From: Citrus sinensis
Lineage: Eukaryota; Streptophyta; Magnoliopsida; Sapindales; Rutaceae
Direction of reading: 5' to 3'
NCBI RefSeq assembly: GCF_022201045.2
Contig: NC_068558.1
Location: forward strand, 42,737,501 to 42,801,500
Length of the DNA stretch: 64,000 nt
Both the position numbers and the translations under genes were made by a program. The notes under the pieces are model-generated. The model saw only the letters and a list, made by a program, of their open reading frames with translations. It was not told the origin of the DNA and did not search any database. Within the stretch, counting starts at the first letter, position 1. Every line of letters starts with the position of its first letter. Positions 13,400-25,747 of the stretch are shown here, piece by piece.

Positions 13400-14230
13400 A
13401 ACTTATATATTAACATTAACTGTAAAATAATAAATAAATTTTAAAAATTTAACATAAGACTTATAAATGGAAGGTAAAACGAGTAAATTAATATAAAACT
13501 AGTAAATTGATATATTATTAGAAAATAAAACATAAACTTGCAAATATAACATAAAACTCGTAAATCAACATTAGGTACAAAATAAAACATAAATTTTAGA
13601 AATTAAACATAAGATTTATAAATAGAAGATAAAATAAGTAAACTAATATAAAACTAGTTAATTGATGTATTACTAGTAAACAAAATAAAAACTTGTAAAT
13701 ATAACTTAAAACTAGTAAATCAACATTAACTGTAAAATAAAACATAAATTTTGGAATTAAAATAAAAGACTTGTAAAGAAAATGTAAAACAAGTAAATTG
13801 ATATAAAACTGGTAAATTGATATATTACCGACAAAAAAAACTTAAAAATATAATATAAAACTAGTAAATCAACATAAAATGCAAAATAAAACATAAATTT
13901 TGGAAGTGAAACATTAGAGTTGTAAATGGAAGGTAAAACAAGTAAATTAATATAATACTAGTAAATTAATGTATTAATGATAAACAAAATAAAAACTTGC
14001 AAATATAATATAAAACTAGTAGATCAACACTAATAGTAAAATAAAACATAAATTTTTTAAATAGAACATAAGACTTGTAAAAGAAAGGTAAAACAAGTAA
14101 ATTACTATAAAACAGATAAATTGATATATTACTAGTAAATAAAACGAAAACTTAAAAATATAATATAAAACAAGTAAATCAACATTATGTGCAAAATAAA
14201 ACATAAATTTTGTAGATTATGCCTAAAACT
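13400..14230. repeat. tandem array of ~154-bp AT-rich units
   Basis: The string AAAATAAAACATAAATTTT or close variants recurs near 13425, 13575, 13732, 13880, 14037 and 14190, a period of about 150-157 bases. Each time it is followed by a version of ATAAGACTTGTAAATGGAAG and ATATAAAACTAGTAAATTGA. Copies differ by roughly 10-20% by eye. This is a minisatellite or satellite-like array with no coding potential. Confidence 0.85.
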
Positions 14231-14337
14231 TATGAATTAATAAGTAAATTAATGCAAGAGTTATTGCAAAATAAAAACTCACGATTGTAAAATAAAAACT
14301 CATTATAATGTTTATTACCTTATATATTTATTATTAT

Positions 14338-14415
14338 TTTTTATTTTTATTTAAATTGAATAATGCTTTTTTTATTTAAATTGAATAATGCTTTTTTTAT
14401 TTAAATTGAATAATG
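14338..14415. repeat. 27-bp unit, three copies
   Basis: TTATTTAAATTGAATAATGC occurs three times in a row with T-rich spacers, giving near-identical units of about 27 bases next to the larger array. Confidence 0.9.
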
Positions 14416-15235
14416 CTAGTTTTATATTTATGTAATATATGTGATGTTTTATTAAGAATGAAATTTATTTTCAAAATCAAATTATGAAAAAAATATTGTT
14501 TTAATATCTTTTATAGTTGTTGTAAGATGAGGTTATTTTTCATCTTTCTACACTTCCTCAACAACAATCCTAAATAGTCTCTAAATACAAGTAAAAAGCT
14601 TGAAATTACATGAAGTATGCATAAGACTCAAAATTAGATTCATATATGCGTCTAGTAATATAAGTTTTTTTTTTGTACTTGATCCATATCAAGATAAATA
14701 GTTGTGCTTAATTAACTTGTATAATAAATAGATACTATTATGAAAAATGGGAGAAAAGTGGACAACTGCCTTAGAATAAATATAAAATTTATGGTTAAAC
14801 CAATTCAATAAAACTTATTCCACTTTTTTTAGTATATTTTTTTGTTTAATTAATGAGTAATTTTCTTCTTTGTTGAATTAAAGAAAATATTTTTTGTAAA
14901 CGAATAAAATATTTTTGACTTATAAAACTTTCCTTATGTAAACATAAGAAGTGAAATAAAATAATTGTAAAATGTAAATATGAGAAGTGAAAAAAAAAAT
15001 TGTAAGAAAACGTTGGCAGTGAATTGGTATATTAGGGTGACAACATCGACTGATATCTGATGATAACGCTTTTGTTATTCATGCGTCATTTTAATAAACA
15101 ATACATCATTTCTCATAGGCTCACTCAGAGAGACGATGATCCTACAAAAATTGGGAATCCGTAATCACTTCCAATATACATGTTTCCCTGTCCGAATGAA
15201 CCAGTTATTAAGTATTTAATTTGATAGCCTCTCTC

Positions 15236-15316
15236 TCTCACACACTCACACACACACACAATATATATATATTTCAGCAACCCACACACACAATATATAT
15301 ATATATATATTTCAGC
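15236..15316. repeat. duplicated CA/TA compound microsatellite
   Basis: A CA run followed by a TA run and TTTCAGCAA appears twice in tandem (15240-15279 and 15280-15318), so the compound microsatellite itself has been duplicated. Confidence 0.85.
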
Positions 15317-15901
15317 AATGATGTAATTAATTGACATATCATTTGACCTGAAAATTTATTTTAACAACGCGATCATACATGAAGTTTCACTCATGATTTA
15401 CGCTTCAAATAAAAGATATTTTTCAAAAAACAAGAAGACCGAGACCCAAAAGTAGCCGTTCTTATAATTATAACATAAAACAATGACCTGCTGCTAGCAT
15501 GCCCAAAACTTCCTCAAAATGAATTTGGGAAAATGAAAAAATAGTCATTTTCAGATGTTACTCTTCAATATCTGAATGCAGTGGACTCATGCATCATAAT
15601 AATTGACCATTTTCTTTGGCAGTTAAAACAACAGAATGTTCCAAAAGCAAGTTTAAACTCACAAGGTAGAGGGCTCTTCATTTTCTTCTTTCTGAAGGAA
15701 AGTCTTGATTACCCAACAGCCACACCTGGTCAAGAATAATCATAATCTGGTACCTCTTATGAGATGTCCATGCAGATCATCTTTTTATTTTTCACTTTGT
15801 ACTTGATGCAAGCCAGATATCTCTAAATGGGGGTACAACCAGCAGGAATAGACAATAAAATGAACCAAATGCAGTCAGTCAGTGGTCTGTGAGAGCAAGC
15901 T

Positions 15902-18900
15902 CTATGCTTTGTGGTTTTTCATCATCTCATCAACATCCAGTTCCACCTCCAATACTGGTGAATCCTTTCGCATGCTATCATTACTGGTTGACGAACACAG
16001 AATATTCAAAGATCATCAGAATTAAACTATCTTGTTTCAACTGTGGTTTCAGTACAATGGAACTAACCAACTTACCTGTTCTGTACAGGACCATGATCCA
16101 CAGCTGTTCGAAGGCAATATATGGCTCTGCCAACTATGTTTCTCATGGGAACTGGACCAAATGTTCGACTATCATTGGCTTCCTGTCACTCGACAAATAA
16201 AAAAGAATACCAAAGAGCAGAGGATTATGGTCATAATCAAATTATAAAATCACAATTAGCAATAATTACTCAACAAACTATTCATGGAAACAACACAATC
16301 GTTCCCCAAGACAACCCCCCGCCCCCCCCCCCCCCCCCAAAAAAAAAAAAAACCAAATGTGATTACATCTTGAAGTAACTTGTACATGTAATATGCATCT
16401 ATTCCTAATAAGAATTCAAGTTGGACATACAATGTGGCAATTGCAAAGTACAAATTTTTATTTCCTTCCGTCCTTTGCCTTCCATTTCAGGGAGGAGGGC
16501 TCTGAACCAGAACATGCAATTTCATGATAACAGATATATGCATGCATGCCTGTATGTCTGTATGTTCTACGTATGCATCTGTGATTATCCATGAAAATTC
16601 TACAGGTTAATGAAAAACAAGTTAATTTCACTCCTCTGATTGGCCTTTACACATTAGTCCAAGAATAATGATACTTGCATTGTAGAAAATGATTTATGGA
16701 AATTCAAGAATTGCAGAAACATATCTGAATATGATATTAATTTTTCATAATTTTTTATTTTAAAAAAATATTAAGTACCTTAGGCTTCATATTTTCATTG
16801 TCAGCCAACACCCAACATTCATCCTTGTCAAGAACAAAAGGCTCATCTTTCTCGTCAGTTGACACCATTTCATACCCTTCAATAGCAGCTAATCTTCTCA
16901 CGATATAATTATCTGACTTCTCAGGGTCTTTCATGACCACCACATCTCCAACAGAAACACGCCTGTCAATTAAAAAGAACAGGACGATGGAGAACTTCCA
17001 AGACTGAGCTATCAAAGTGTTTAAACAACAAATGTATAATTTTGCATGAGAAGAAAGATACAACAGTAGTGAACCAAACAAAAGAATGTCTAAGTGGGAT
17101 TCAAAGCTCATCTGTCTAGAAGCAATGTAGAACTTGAATTCACATTGATTAAGGAGATCGTGATTAATAAATTATGTTCATCCAAATCAATCAAGTCCAC
17201 AATAATGCTGCAGTGTAAATAATATTCTCAAAAATATGAAAAATGAAGCAGTCTGAAACACAGCAACAATTTAATAATAGAAAAGGAAAAAGGAAGAGCT
17301 GGGATACAAACAAAGAGAGACTACATTCCCTTGTGGACATATATTAATAACATCCAATTTATGTGGTGGTTGCCTTAACCTGACAGACACTCAGATACTC
17401 ATAGGCCCTACACAACAGGCATTAACAAGCACACTAAGATGCCAACTTAATCCAACTTGATGTTCCAATAGGGAAACATAATATGATAAACAACAGACAC
17501 GAACCAGACCACTAAAAAAATAGAATACAAATACAAAACGAAGTATTTCCTCACGAGTGTAAAACTTTTCATGTACTTAAATAGCAGGTAAGTGCTTCTC
17601 TAAAGCACCTAAATTGCATGACAAGCTATGCTCTAATTACAAGTGAGATAGAAGGAAGAAGAAGAAGAAAAGAGCAAGGATGTATTTCAACAAATAAACA
17701 GAAAGGTCAGAAAGGGCTTGATTTCCAAACTCAAGCAATAAGTAAAAAGCAAGACAAGTAAAATATTCATACAGATGAACAATGCAAATAAAGTTAAAAA
17801 TAATGTAAATTAGTACCAGTTAATCAGGCACAAAATAAAAATTTGGAATTTAATTGTAAACAACTCTATAGCGCTAACTATCTTGCTAGGTGCCTAAAAT
17901 GACAACATGATATGGTTGAGTATTTTCAGACGAAGTCAACTGAAGAAAACCATATGGCACTTGAGTAAAGTATGGTCTAATACAAATTTCAAAAGTTAAT
18001 CGCGATAAAAGAAAGATAACAAGTATTACTTTGGATCTGCAGCAGGTAACTTCCGCACAAGAAGGGTTCCCCCTAGCCCTCCCATAACTGGAGCCATCTG
18101 ATCTCCTTTATTCCCGTATAAGTAAGTTAACTTTCCCTGAAACAAATATTTCCAAACCGAATCACGTAATTCTATATCATTGATTTGACCTCGCGTGTAG
18201 CTCTGCTTCAGATGGAAGATTCTGTTAGAACAATCTAATAAAAATAATTCGAAGAGCCACACTCAAGGTAATTAGCAAAAACACAGTGACAATAGAATCT
18301 GTTGGAAAATAAAGCAGAGAAAGACTTGACTGGTGAATAATACAATAAACTGCATCACAATTAAAAAAATTTCTATGTAACTTCAATAATTTTTTTTTTT
18401 TTTTGTGCAACACTTGAATTGATGTGGATCATGGATTTCAGTTCCAAACAACAACAAGAATCTTCTCATAAAATTCTAAATTCACCCTCCTAATGATAAC
18501 TGTTGCTCAAATTACTTGAACTTGCTAGTTAGACTAGCAACAAACTCTTGAGTATAAATGAAAGATGAAATCTAATCCATCTGTCTCTGCGCTTGACAAT
18601 TTCAAAGTTCAATGAATTTTTTGGTTTTCTGTTATGTTTCCAATGAAACTGTAACAGACCGCCAAAATTCCATTGCAATCCATTTCATGAGGAGAACATG
18701 CCACATGTATTGAGGCTTTACAAATTGCCATGGAAGGAACTGAACTATACCCTACCGCCAAATTAAACAATGTCACTTGAAAAGTATAACAGCAAAGAGT
18801 GTAACTACAAATGCAGTTTCAAATGTCACTAATCAAACTCTAAACTAGTCTAATCCAACGCCAATCTCCCCACCTCCAAAGTAAAAGTACCCAATGTCGC

Positions 18901-19341
18901 GCATAGCATAAGTGAGAGGAAGTATAAAATTAAACAATTATAAACCCTAAACAGCTAGTGATTACCAATATCAACATTAAATCTAATCCTTGCTCACTAG
19001 CAGATCACTTGAAATTCATGGGAATACAATTTTATCTTTTTTTTTAAAAAAAAGAAACTTATAGTATTCACCCATAAATCCCAATAAATAGAAAAGTAAA
19101 CAAACTCCGGTGAATTATGTATATACAGATATGGAAAATTCAAGAAGATTAAAATAGCGCGTCCAGCGCATAACAATAATAATATAAACTAATTTAAAAA
19201 AAAAACCGAGAATGGCAACAACTAAAATAAAAGAAGCAAAACGAAAAGCGGACATGGAAGAGCAATGACCTTCCAACTGATAGAGACGGAGTACTCAAGC
19301 TTGTTGGCTATGTATCGAAACCAAGTCGAGAGAGAAACCAT
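15902..19341 (-). CDS. S26 signal-peptidase-like protein, probably catalytically dead
   Basis: Related to the S24/S26 peptidase family and, as I recall, co-linear with At1g06200 (206 residues). Exons on the minus strand are 19270-19341, 18030-18202, 16779-16962, 16076-16182 and 15902-15983. These give 205 residues with all phases closed. It begins MVSLSTWFRYIANKLEYSVS. The S26 serine motif (GxSMxPT in mitochondrial IMP1) reads GDQMAP, with Q59 in place of Ser. The general-base Lys of the KR motif is R104 in YIVRRLAAIEG. Box-like segments GDVVVMKDP and SRTFGPVP are preserved. The fold is therefore conserved, but Ser/Lys catalysis looks impossible. Location (mitochondrion, plastid or other) and role are unknown. 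It sits between RHON1 and the TOL2-like gene. Confidence 0.9.
16315..16351. repeat. poly-C/poly-A tract in intron
   Basis: Six C, one G, seventeen C and then thirteen A lie inside the third intron of the S26-like gene (16183-16778). This could form unusual structures or mark a homopolymer length uncertainty. Confidence 0.9.
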
Positions 19342-19510
19342 TTGCCTATTTTGCCTCTGCTATCCTATTCGTTTCTCGATTTCTCTCTCGTTCGTGTTCT
19401 GTATTGTAGCTTCGCATCCACTTTTGTTAAACCCCCGGCCCCGGCCCTAGAACTATTTATTTATTTATTTATTTTTCCCCTCTCTCTTCGTCAATCTTTC
19501 ACTTTGACTA

Positions 19511-19700
19511 GTAATATAGTCATAAATTCTTTTATAAATTTATTTTATATAAATTGATATGGCATGATAAAATTAATTAAATTATATATTTTTGGGCTCA
19601 CATAATCTATTTATATTATTTTATATTTTCATTCCATCAATAAATTGATGTAAAATTAATTTGTATAAGATAAATTTATACAATAATTTATGATTGTATC
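19511..19700. mobile_element. MITE, family B, complete-looking
   Basis: Left end AGTCATAAATTCTTTTATAA and right end TATACAATAATTTATGATTG are inverted repeats over about 50 bases with few mismatches, and the interior is AT-rich. Half-elements of the same family occur at 21704-21760 and 49640-49720. It lies about 170 bases upstream of the S26-like start codon. Confidence 0.75.
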
Positions 19701-20612
19701 ATCACTCTTTCATGTTTGTTTCAAGGCTTTTTGGGTCGGATAATTCACAATTAGGTCGGTTGGGTTCACGCATGGTGTGGGCCGAATCCACAACACACGC
19801 AATGCATGTGAGGAAATTTGAACCGCTTGTTCTCGTTGTACTAATTATCAATCGTATTCTCAATTTTTTTTTTTATATTCTGGCTATAACAATCAGATTA
19901 TACTCATATTATATAAGATTATTACTGATATTTACAATCATACTATTACTCATATTTACATAAGACATTACTATCTTCACAGTTGTGAGACCAACAGCCC
20001 AATCGTATTCTCAATTCTCAAAGTTAAGCAACCGACTCTATCTAAACAAACAGACTTTACAAATTTTCTTTTATTTTGGTTCTTCTCTCTTCTTACTCAT
20101 TAAAATTAGAATATGTATCTGAATATAAAAGTGCAATAAATTTCTTTATGTCGATTATAATAAGTTATTAAGGTGTGTTTCGTGTCCAATATTACATTGT
20201 ATAAAAGTATTGTTCTACGTTGAACTTATACGTATCTGTATAGGGTTAGAAAGCAAATAGGCCCTTTTCCATTTTCCACCACCTCACCTTGAAGACCACC
20301 GCTTCTTGATTACAGCGATGAATCCATCTTCAGAGCTTCGCCGCACCAAACTTTTGCTGCACGCACCGATCATCGGCATCGCCTTTGCCACATGCATTCG
20401 AGGACTGCCTCGTCGTCTGCTACACATGCTTCTCCACCACCGTTGTGCTGATCTTTATTGCCTAAGTATAATCTGCAAAATCAAAGATTATATTTCATTT
20501 TCTTCTAAGTTTAACTTTTGTTTTATAATTTTATACATATATGCATGTACTACCATCATAATTGTTAATCCCTTGTAGTTGCAAAGGTTTGTAATTGATA
20601 TGATTCGACTTT
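19701..20612. other. intergenic, no supported gene
   Basis: An open frame near 20306-20578 has GC-richer sequence at its start but no recognisable domain or splice context. It is not called as a gene. Confidence 0.5.
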
Positions 20613-21223
20613 AGGGCAGTTTGTTAATGCTGCAACTTTTTAAAGTAATTATTGTTAATCATTATGTAGAAATTGTGAAGAAAATTAATTAAATATTTAG
20701 TAAATTTTATTTTTTAAAGTGCTGTGAGTTTAAAAAATAGTCGTACATGTTTGATAAATTTTATTGTTAAACTACTGTAAAAATATTAATAACTGAATTG
20801 AACATAATATTAAATAAAATTTTATATACATATTTATAAACATGTATATAAAATATTTTTAATTGTATATATATAATGATTGATAAATAAAATAAATATT
20901 TTATATTAATAATTTATTTTAATATAATTGATAATAATAATAATAATATCTTTAAAATTAGTGATTTTATTTCTAAATTAATAAGGATAATTTTGAATTT
21001 TTATAATATATTTGAGGATATGTATAGAATTGTAGTAAGTAGAAAATTAGTTTTCAAAGTCAGATTTTAAAAAGTTACTCATTTCTTATTTTATAAAATC
21101 TCTGTAAAATTAGGTGGTTTTGCCAAAAAGTGATTTATAAAAAAATTTATCAAACAACAAAATTTACTTTGGGCTTTTCAAAATTACTTTTAAACCTCCT
21201 GAAAACAATCCCAAACGACCCCT
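20613..21223 (+). mobile_element. MITE, family A, complete-looking (~610 bp)
   Basis: The ends are imperfect inverted repeats (AGGGCAGTTTGTTAATG at left, CAATCCCAAACGACCCCT at right). The interior, for example ACATATTTATAAACATGTAT near 20828, matches the reverse complement of 57165-57771 over most of its length. No protein is encoded. The superfamily is unclear because I could not fix the target duplication. Confidence 0.75.
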
Positions 21224-21703
21224 CTAGCAAAATTGTCATTACATTCTTCATCAATAAAACCTTGTGCGCTGTTAATTTGTTTTTATTATTCGCTCTTTTT
21301 TCCTTCTTTAATTGTTAAATTTGGTTGTTTTACTTTTAATGAATTTATTTTCGTCAATTTTTAGTAGTTAAAAATATAAAATATTGGTTTATTTTCAAAA
21401 TATATTTTTCCTGTTTTTAACAAATTATACTTTTAAAATCTACTTCCTTTGTATTAAAATCTAAGCATTTTTCTAAGTTATTATAACAGTAAATTGTTCA
21501 AAGAAATTATTTTATATAGTTACAAAAAACTAATATAGTATAGTGTAATGTGGTGATGCATCAAACATAAAATAATTAAAAATTAAAATAATGCAATATA
21601 ATACTAAAGATTGTATAATAGAGTGATGTGACATTAATTCATTGATTGAATGAAAATATAAAATAATAGTAATAAATCATATGAGTCAAGAGATATTTAA
21701 TTC

Positions 21704-21760
21704 AACCAATAAATTAATGCAACATCAGTTTGTACAAGAGTTTATGATTATATTATTAAT
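21704..21760. mobile_element. MITE family B half-element
   Basis: The string AACCAATAAATTAATG followed by TTGTACAAGAGTTTATGATT matches the right half of the family B element at 19511-19700. Confidence 0.5.
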
Positions 21761-21950
21761 TTTATATAATAGAATATAGTGTTATTATAATATAATACAC
21801 ATATTTTAGATAATACACTTCAACATTTAAGGTCTGATCAATGTCAAGCCTTGAGAGTTGAGATAATAACATTATATTTCTTTTTGGTAAGAGAAAAAGC
21901 TCTTACATCACACGCAAGGCCTGCGTCGAGGGATGTGGAGGATGTAGAAC

Positions 21951-22929
21951 TAGGGATGGCAATGGGGAGAGGAGGGGAGGGGACCGATCTCCCCGTACCC
22001 ATCCCTGATATTTTGCGTATGTCCCCATCCCCTCCCTGTCCCTGTCATAATTACTTGAGAGAATCTCCATCTCCTCCCCGAATAATAACAGGGGATCCCC
22101 GAGGGTCCCCGATCCCCGAATAATTAATACATTTTTTTTCGATTTTGAGTTAATCATATTAAAATAAAAAATTTAAATAAAAGTAAAGTTCAAAATATAT
22201 CTTACATTAATATCTATTACAAAAGTCACATACATTAAATTAGTAAGTAACGCAACATGCAAGGGATATAAACTTCTTTTACAAACTATCATGAACAAAT
22301 TAATAGTCTAATACAAAATTGTTACAAATAAAATCGAATTTAGATTCAAAATTAACTTTTTCAATGGTGTCGTGGGTACTTTATAAATGTGGACTATTCC
22401 CTTTACAACACAATAGTTAAATCGGAGCAAATCAAAAGTAAATATTAGATTAGATATTAAAATTGTGATTCATTGTAGGCAATTACAACATCTAAATATA
22501 AATAAATAATAGATTTAAGTTTAAAATATTTAAAGAATATTAAAATTTAAAAAAAATGTTTGGCTATTAGAATCTACTCGGTCTTTTTAATGTCCTAAAT
22601 AAAAATTTAGGACTTTAATTAGTTAATTAGGCCTAAAAGTTTAATAATATAAATATTTTGATATTTTTTATTTTTACCAATATTTATAATTTTATAATTT
22701 AAATTTTATAATTTATTTACTACTAATTTTAAAAAATTAAATGGGGAAATGGGTAGGGGATGTGGATTCCACCTTATCCCCGTCCCCTCCCCGAATACGA
22801 AATTGGGTAAAAAAATTTCCCCGTCCCCTCCCCAAATAAAAAATTGGGTATGAAATTATCCTCATACCCTCTCCGAATGGAAAAAATCCCCGAGAGTACC
22901 CGTCCCCGTGAGAATTTTTGCCATCCCTA
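21951..22929. mobile_element. non-autonomous hAT element, 979 bp, with 8-bp target duplication
   Basis: The terminus TAGGGATGGCAATGGGG at left is the inverse of TTTTTGCCATCCCTA at right. The element is flanked by a perfect 8-base direct repeat TGTAGAAC (21943-21950 and 22930-22937), as expected of hAT transposition. GC-rich subterminal regions carry many short repeats of CCCCGTCCCCTCCCC type, possible transposase binding sites. The 550-base core is AT-rich and encodes no transposase, so it must have been mobilised in trans. The intact duplication suggests a fairly recent insertion. Confidence 0.92.
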
Positions 22930-22937
22930 TGTAGAAC

Positions 22938-25747
22938 CAAGCGAATGGGAAACAATATAAATATTTATTGTTGAGAAAACGGGCATCAACGTATTCCCAT
23001 AAACGAAGAAAAATTGGAAAACTTGGCAGATGAATACGAAATCTGATAACTCACTGATTTGATGTCCCTTCGTTACAAATTACCGCGTTTTAGCCGAAAA
23101 GTAGTTACTTACGTTATCATTATACGACCGTTAATAGAGTGGGGTGAAAAAGCTCGGGCTAGTTCAAACTTTATCGAATTTGTAGTGTGAGATTACAAGC
23201 ATACATAAAAAAAATTTAAAATTCACTATAATAAACTTATTTAAGAGTTTATGAAAAAAGTTTGGACCAAATTTAAGTTTTATAATTTATAACTAATAAA
23301 TATTTTTTTTGTAGTTTATTATGTCGTATTGCTAATATTTATGTATTGATCTTTTATGTATTGAATAATCATTTTTAATTTTAAAAAAATCCGGCTCAAG
23401 CTAGTAATTTAGTATCCTACAGGTTAATGCATGCCTTGACTTCGTAGGTGTAACACTAGTTATAATATAATAATCACGTGAAAGTAAATTAATTCAACGG
23501 CATTATCAAGCTGTAGCGTGGGACAATATCTAAACTCCAAAACTAGGGGATTAGTTTAAAAAAACTTAATTCAATTTCTCCAAAACCACTTAATAATATT
23601 CTCATTGTTAAACTACCAAATATTTTATTATATAAAAATATGACCTATCTTTTTATTTAATTATTTCATAAAGGATCTAAGACACACTTAACAGAAAAAT
23701 ACTAAACTAGATCCACCCACGACAACGACCCTCCAGTAGCTTCGCCTCTGATCATCGTCGTCATCAAAATCAATAAAAGCCATCATGGTCATTAGTGGTT
23801 AGTGGGAGCATGAAGAAGGATTAATAAAAATAAAAAATAAAAAATCAATTTCTACTAAATGCAATGCATAATTTTAATTTATATTCGATCGTGCTATTCC
23901 TTTTATAATGTTAAAGACAAGATATCATGATTCATCAAAATTATTTATTCAAATCACAAATCACTCGAATTCAGCACAATTCTGGTGTGTAGATAAAATA
24001 CTCAGCAATTGACCCACTGATAAACCACTGACGCCTTCCTCATTGAGCTCTGCGGGCTGAGAAAATGCTCTCATGTAAGATTTAATTTGTGGACAATAGT
24101 TTGTGCAAAAACGTTTGGTGCCTAATATTTTTCTTATTATAATAAATGTTATTGTTTGTATAAACTGATGTAATATAATATAATTGAATTAGTTGAATGT
24201 AAAATTTAAAATACAAATGGCGTGACATAGCTAATAAAATTGAATTGGTTTAATGAAAATAATACATGATTCACATGATTTATTGATATTATCTTGTGTT
24301 TTTATTGCTGAATCTAATCACGATTTATACAGTTTTGCCCAATTAATTGTCGCTTTAATTGGTATAAATGGGTCGTGACAATTAATTGAGCAATTATCTT
24401 GAGAAAATAATGGAAGGTGAAAATCCATTAAAATAAAATCATTTCCATTTCAATTTTTTTAAAAGAATTTCAATGTTCTAATTTCACTAAAATTAGCTTC
24501 TTAAAAAGGAGATAAAAAAAATGAATTCGGTAGTCTTCCTAAGTCATATCCAATCATGGCGAATCTGACTGGCTACATTTGTCTACTAGTATTTGGTAGG
24601 GCAGGGCTAATTTTTAGGACTGTCATTTTATATCCCATCCAATGCTGTGTTAATTGTCTGGATTAATAAATTAATCCAAATTTTAGTTCAAATATTTTGG
24701 TAATATTAGCCTCTCATTGTTTCATGGGTTTAGAGGAGATTAATTTTCATATCTTATTTTAAGCTAAATTTGATTTCAATAATAGAATTTTATTTAATAA
24801 TCTAAGATTAAACATCAAAATTCTAATTCAATAATTCATATAAAATATTAAATAATATTAAACATAAAAAAAATTCATTTATTCATTTTATAATAATAGT
24901 GTATATTATTGATTAAGTTCAACAATTGCTAATATGATTTAGAAATAATTAAACTATTGAAATAACTATTTTTTCTTTAAATTAAATTTAACATAATTTT
25001 ATCCAACATTATATCAAATAAAAAATAATATCACATATAATTTAGTCTAAGCTAATTTAATTTAATACAATCTAATCTCTAAAATTAATCTAATCCCATT
25101 CAACCTTACATTATTTCCATATTTGTGTATTTGTTGACATTAATCGCTCTCTCTCCATCTCTATCCGACATCCGATTATCCAACTAATGAAAATTGATTG
25201 TAGTGGGAGTGGGCCCCATCCAAGACCACGAGCCGCTCGCTAAACGTGCCACGCGTATCTCAGACTTGACCGACCGTTCCCCATGTCTCTCACTGTCGCC
25301 GGCTTACAAAGAGAAAACGCCACTCCCAAATTGATAAAATAATTCAGTTGAAAAAAAATAAAAACAATATCAAAACAAAATTCCGTCCTTTACCCAAATC
25401 CAGAAATTCTAGCTGAGCTGAGGTTTGTCAGATTCCTTATTCTGTTCTTCAGGTAACCAAATTTCATATTTTCCTGTTTGGTTGCCGAGAAAATATAAGA
25501 AAAATGGACTATTTCCAAACAGAAAATACCGTAAGATTCTTCTCCATTTTCTCAGCAAACAAACGGAGGATGTTCTTATTGTTTTGTTTTCATGTTTTAA
25601 TATCTTAAAATTCTTTTTTTTCTTTGGTTAAAATTTTCGGCTTGAACATGCTTGTGCTTATATTGACACTTTTATTTTTTATTTTGGTCAAATTAGGGTT
25701 TGTTGTTTCTGCTGATTGATTTTGAGTGTTGAGAACTTTGTGAAGTG
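22938..25747. other. intergenic, AT-rich, no gene seen
   Basis: No exon-like sequence was seen. Repetitive texture near 23140-23430 and 24590-25100 suggests further degraded transposons, with no definable ends. From about 25250 to 25747 the sequence is the promoter and leader of the TOL2-like gene. Confidence 0.5.

Larger units (their letters stand above)
12303..15901. other. AT-rich intergenic region with tandem repeats
   Basis: No gene found. The region holds a partial MITE (12703), a six-copy tandem array (13400-14230), a 27-base triplicate (14338) and CA/TA microsatellites (15236), all listed separately. The base composition is strongly AT throughout. Confidence 0.6.

Noticed and set aside
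13400-14230. Regular repeats that might suggest a CRISPR-like array
   Set aside because: Units are long, contiguous and imperfect with no distinct spacers, and the genome is eukaryotic.
20306-20578. Open frame of 90 codons in the gene desert
   Set aside because: No recognisable domain, AT-rich second half and no transcription signals; likely chance or an unrecognisable remnant.
22737-22955. Open frames inside the hAT element
   Set aside because: They arise from the C-rich subterminal repeats and show no transposase motifs.
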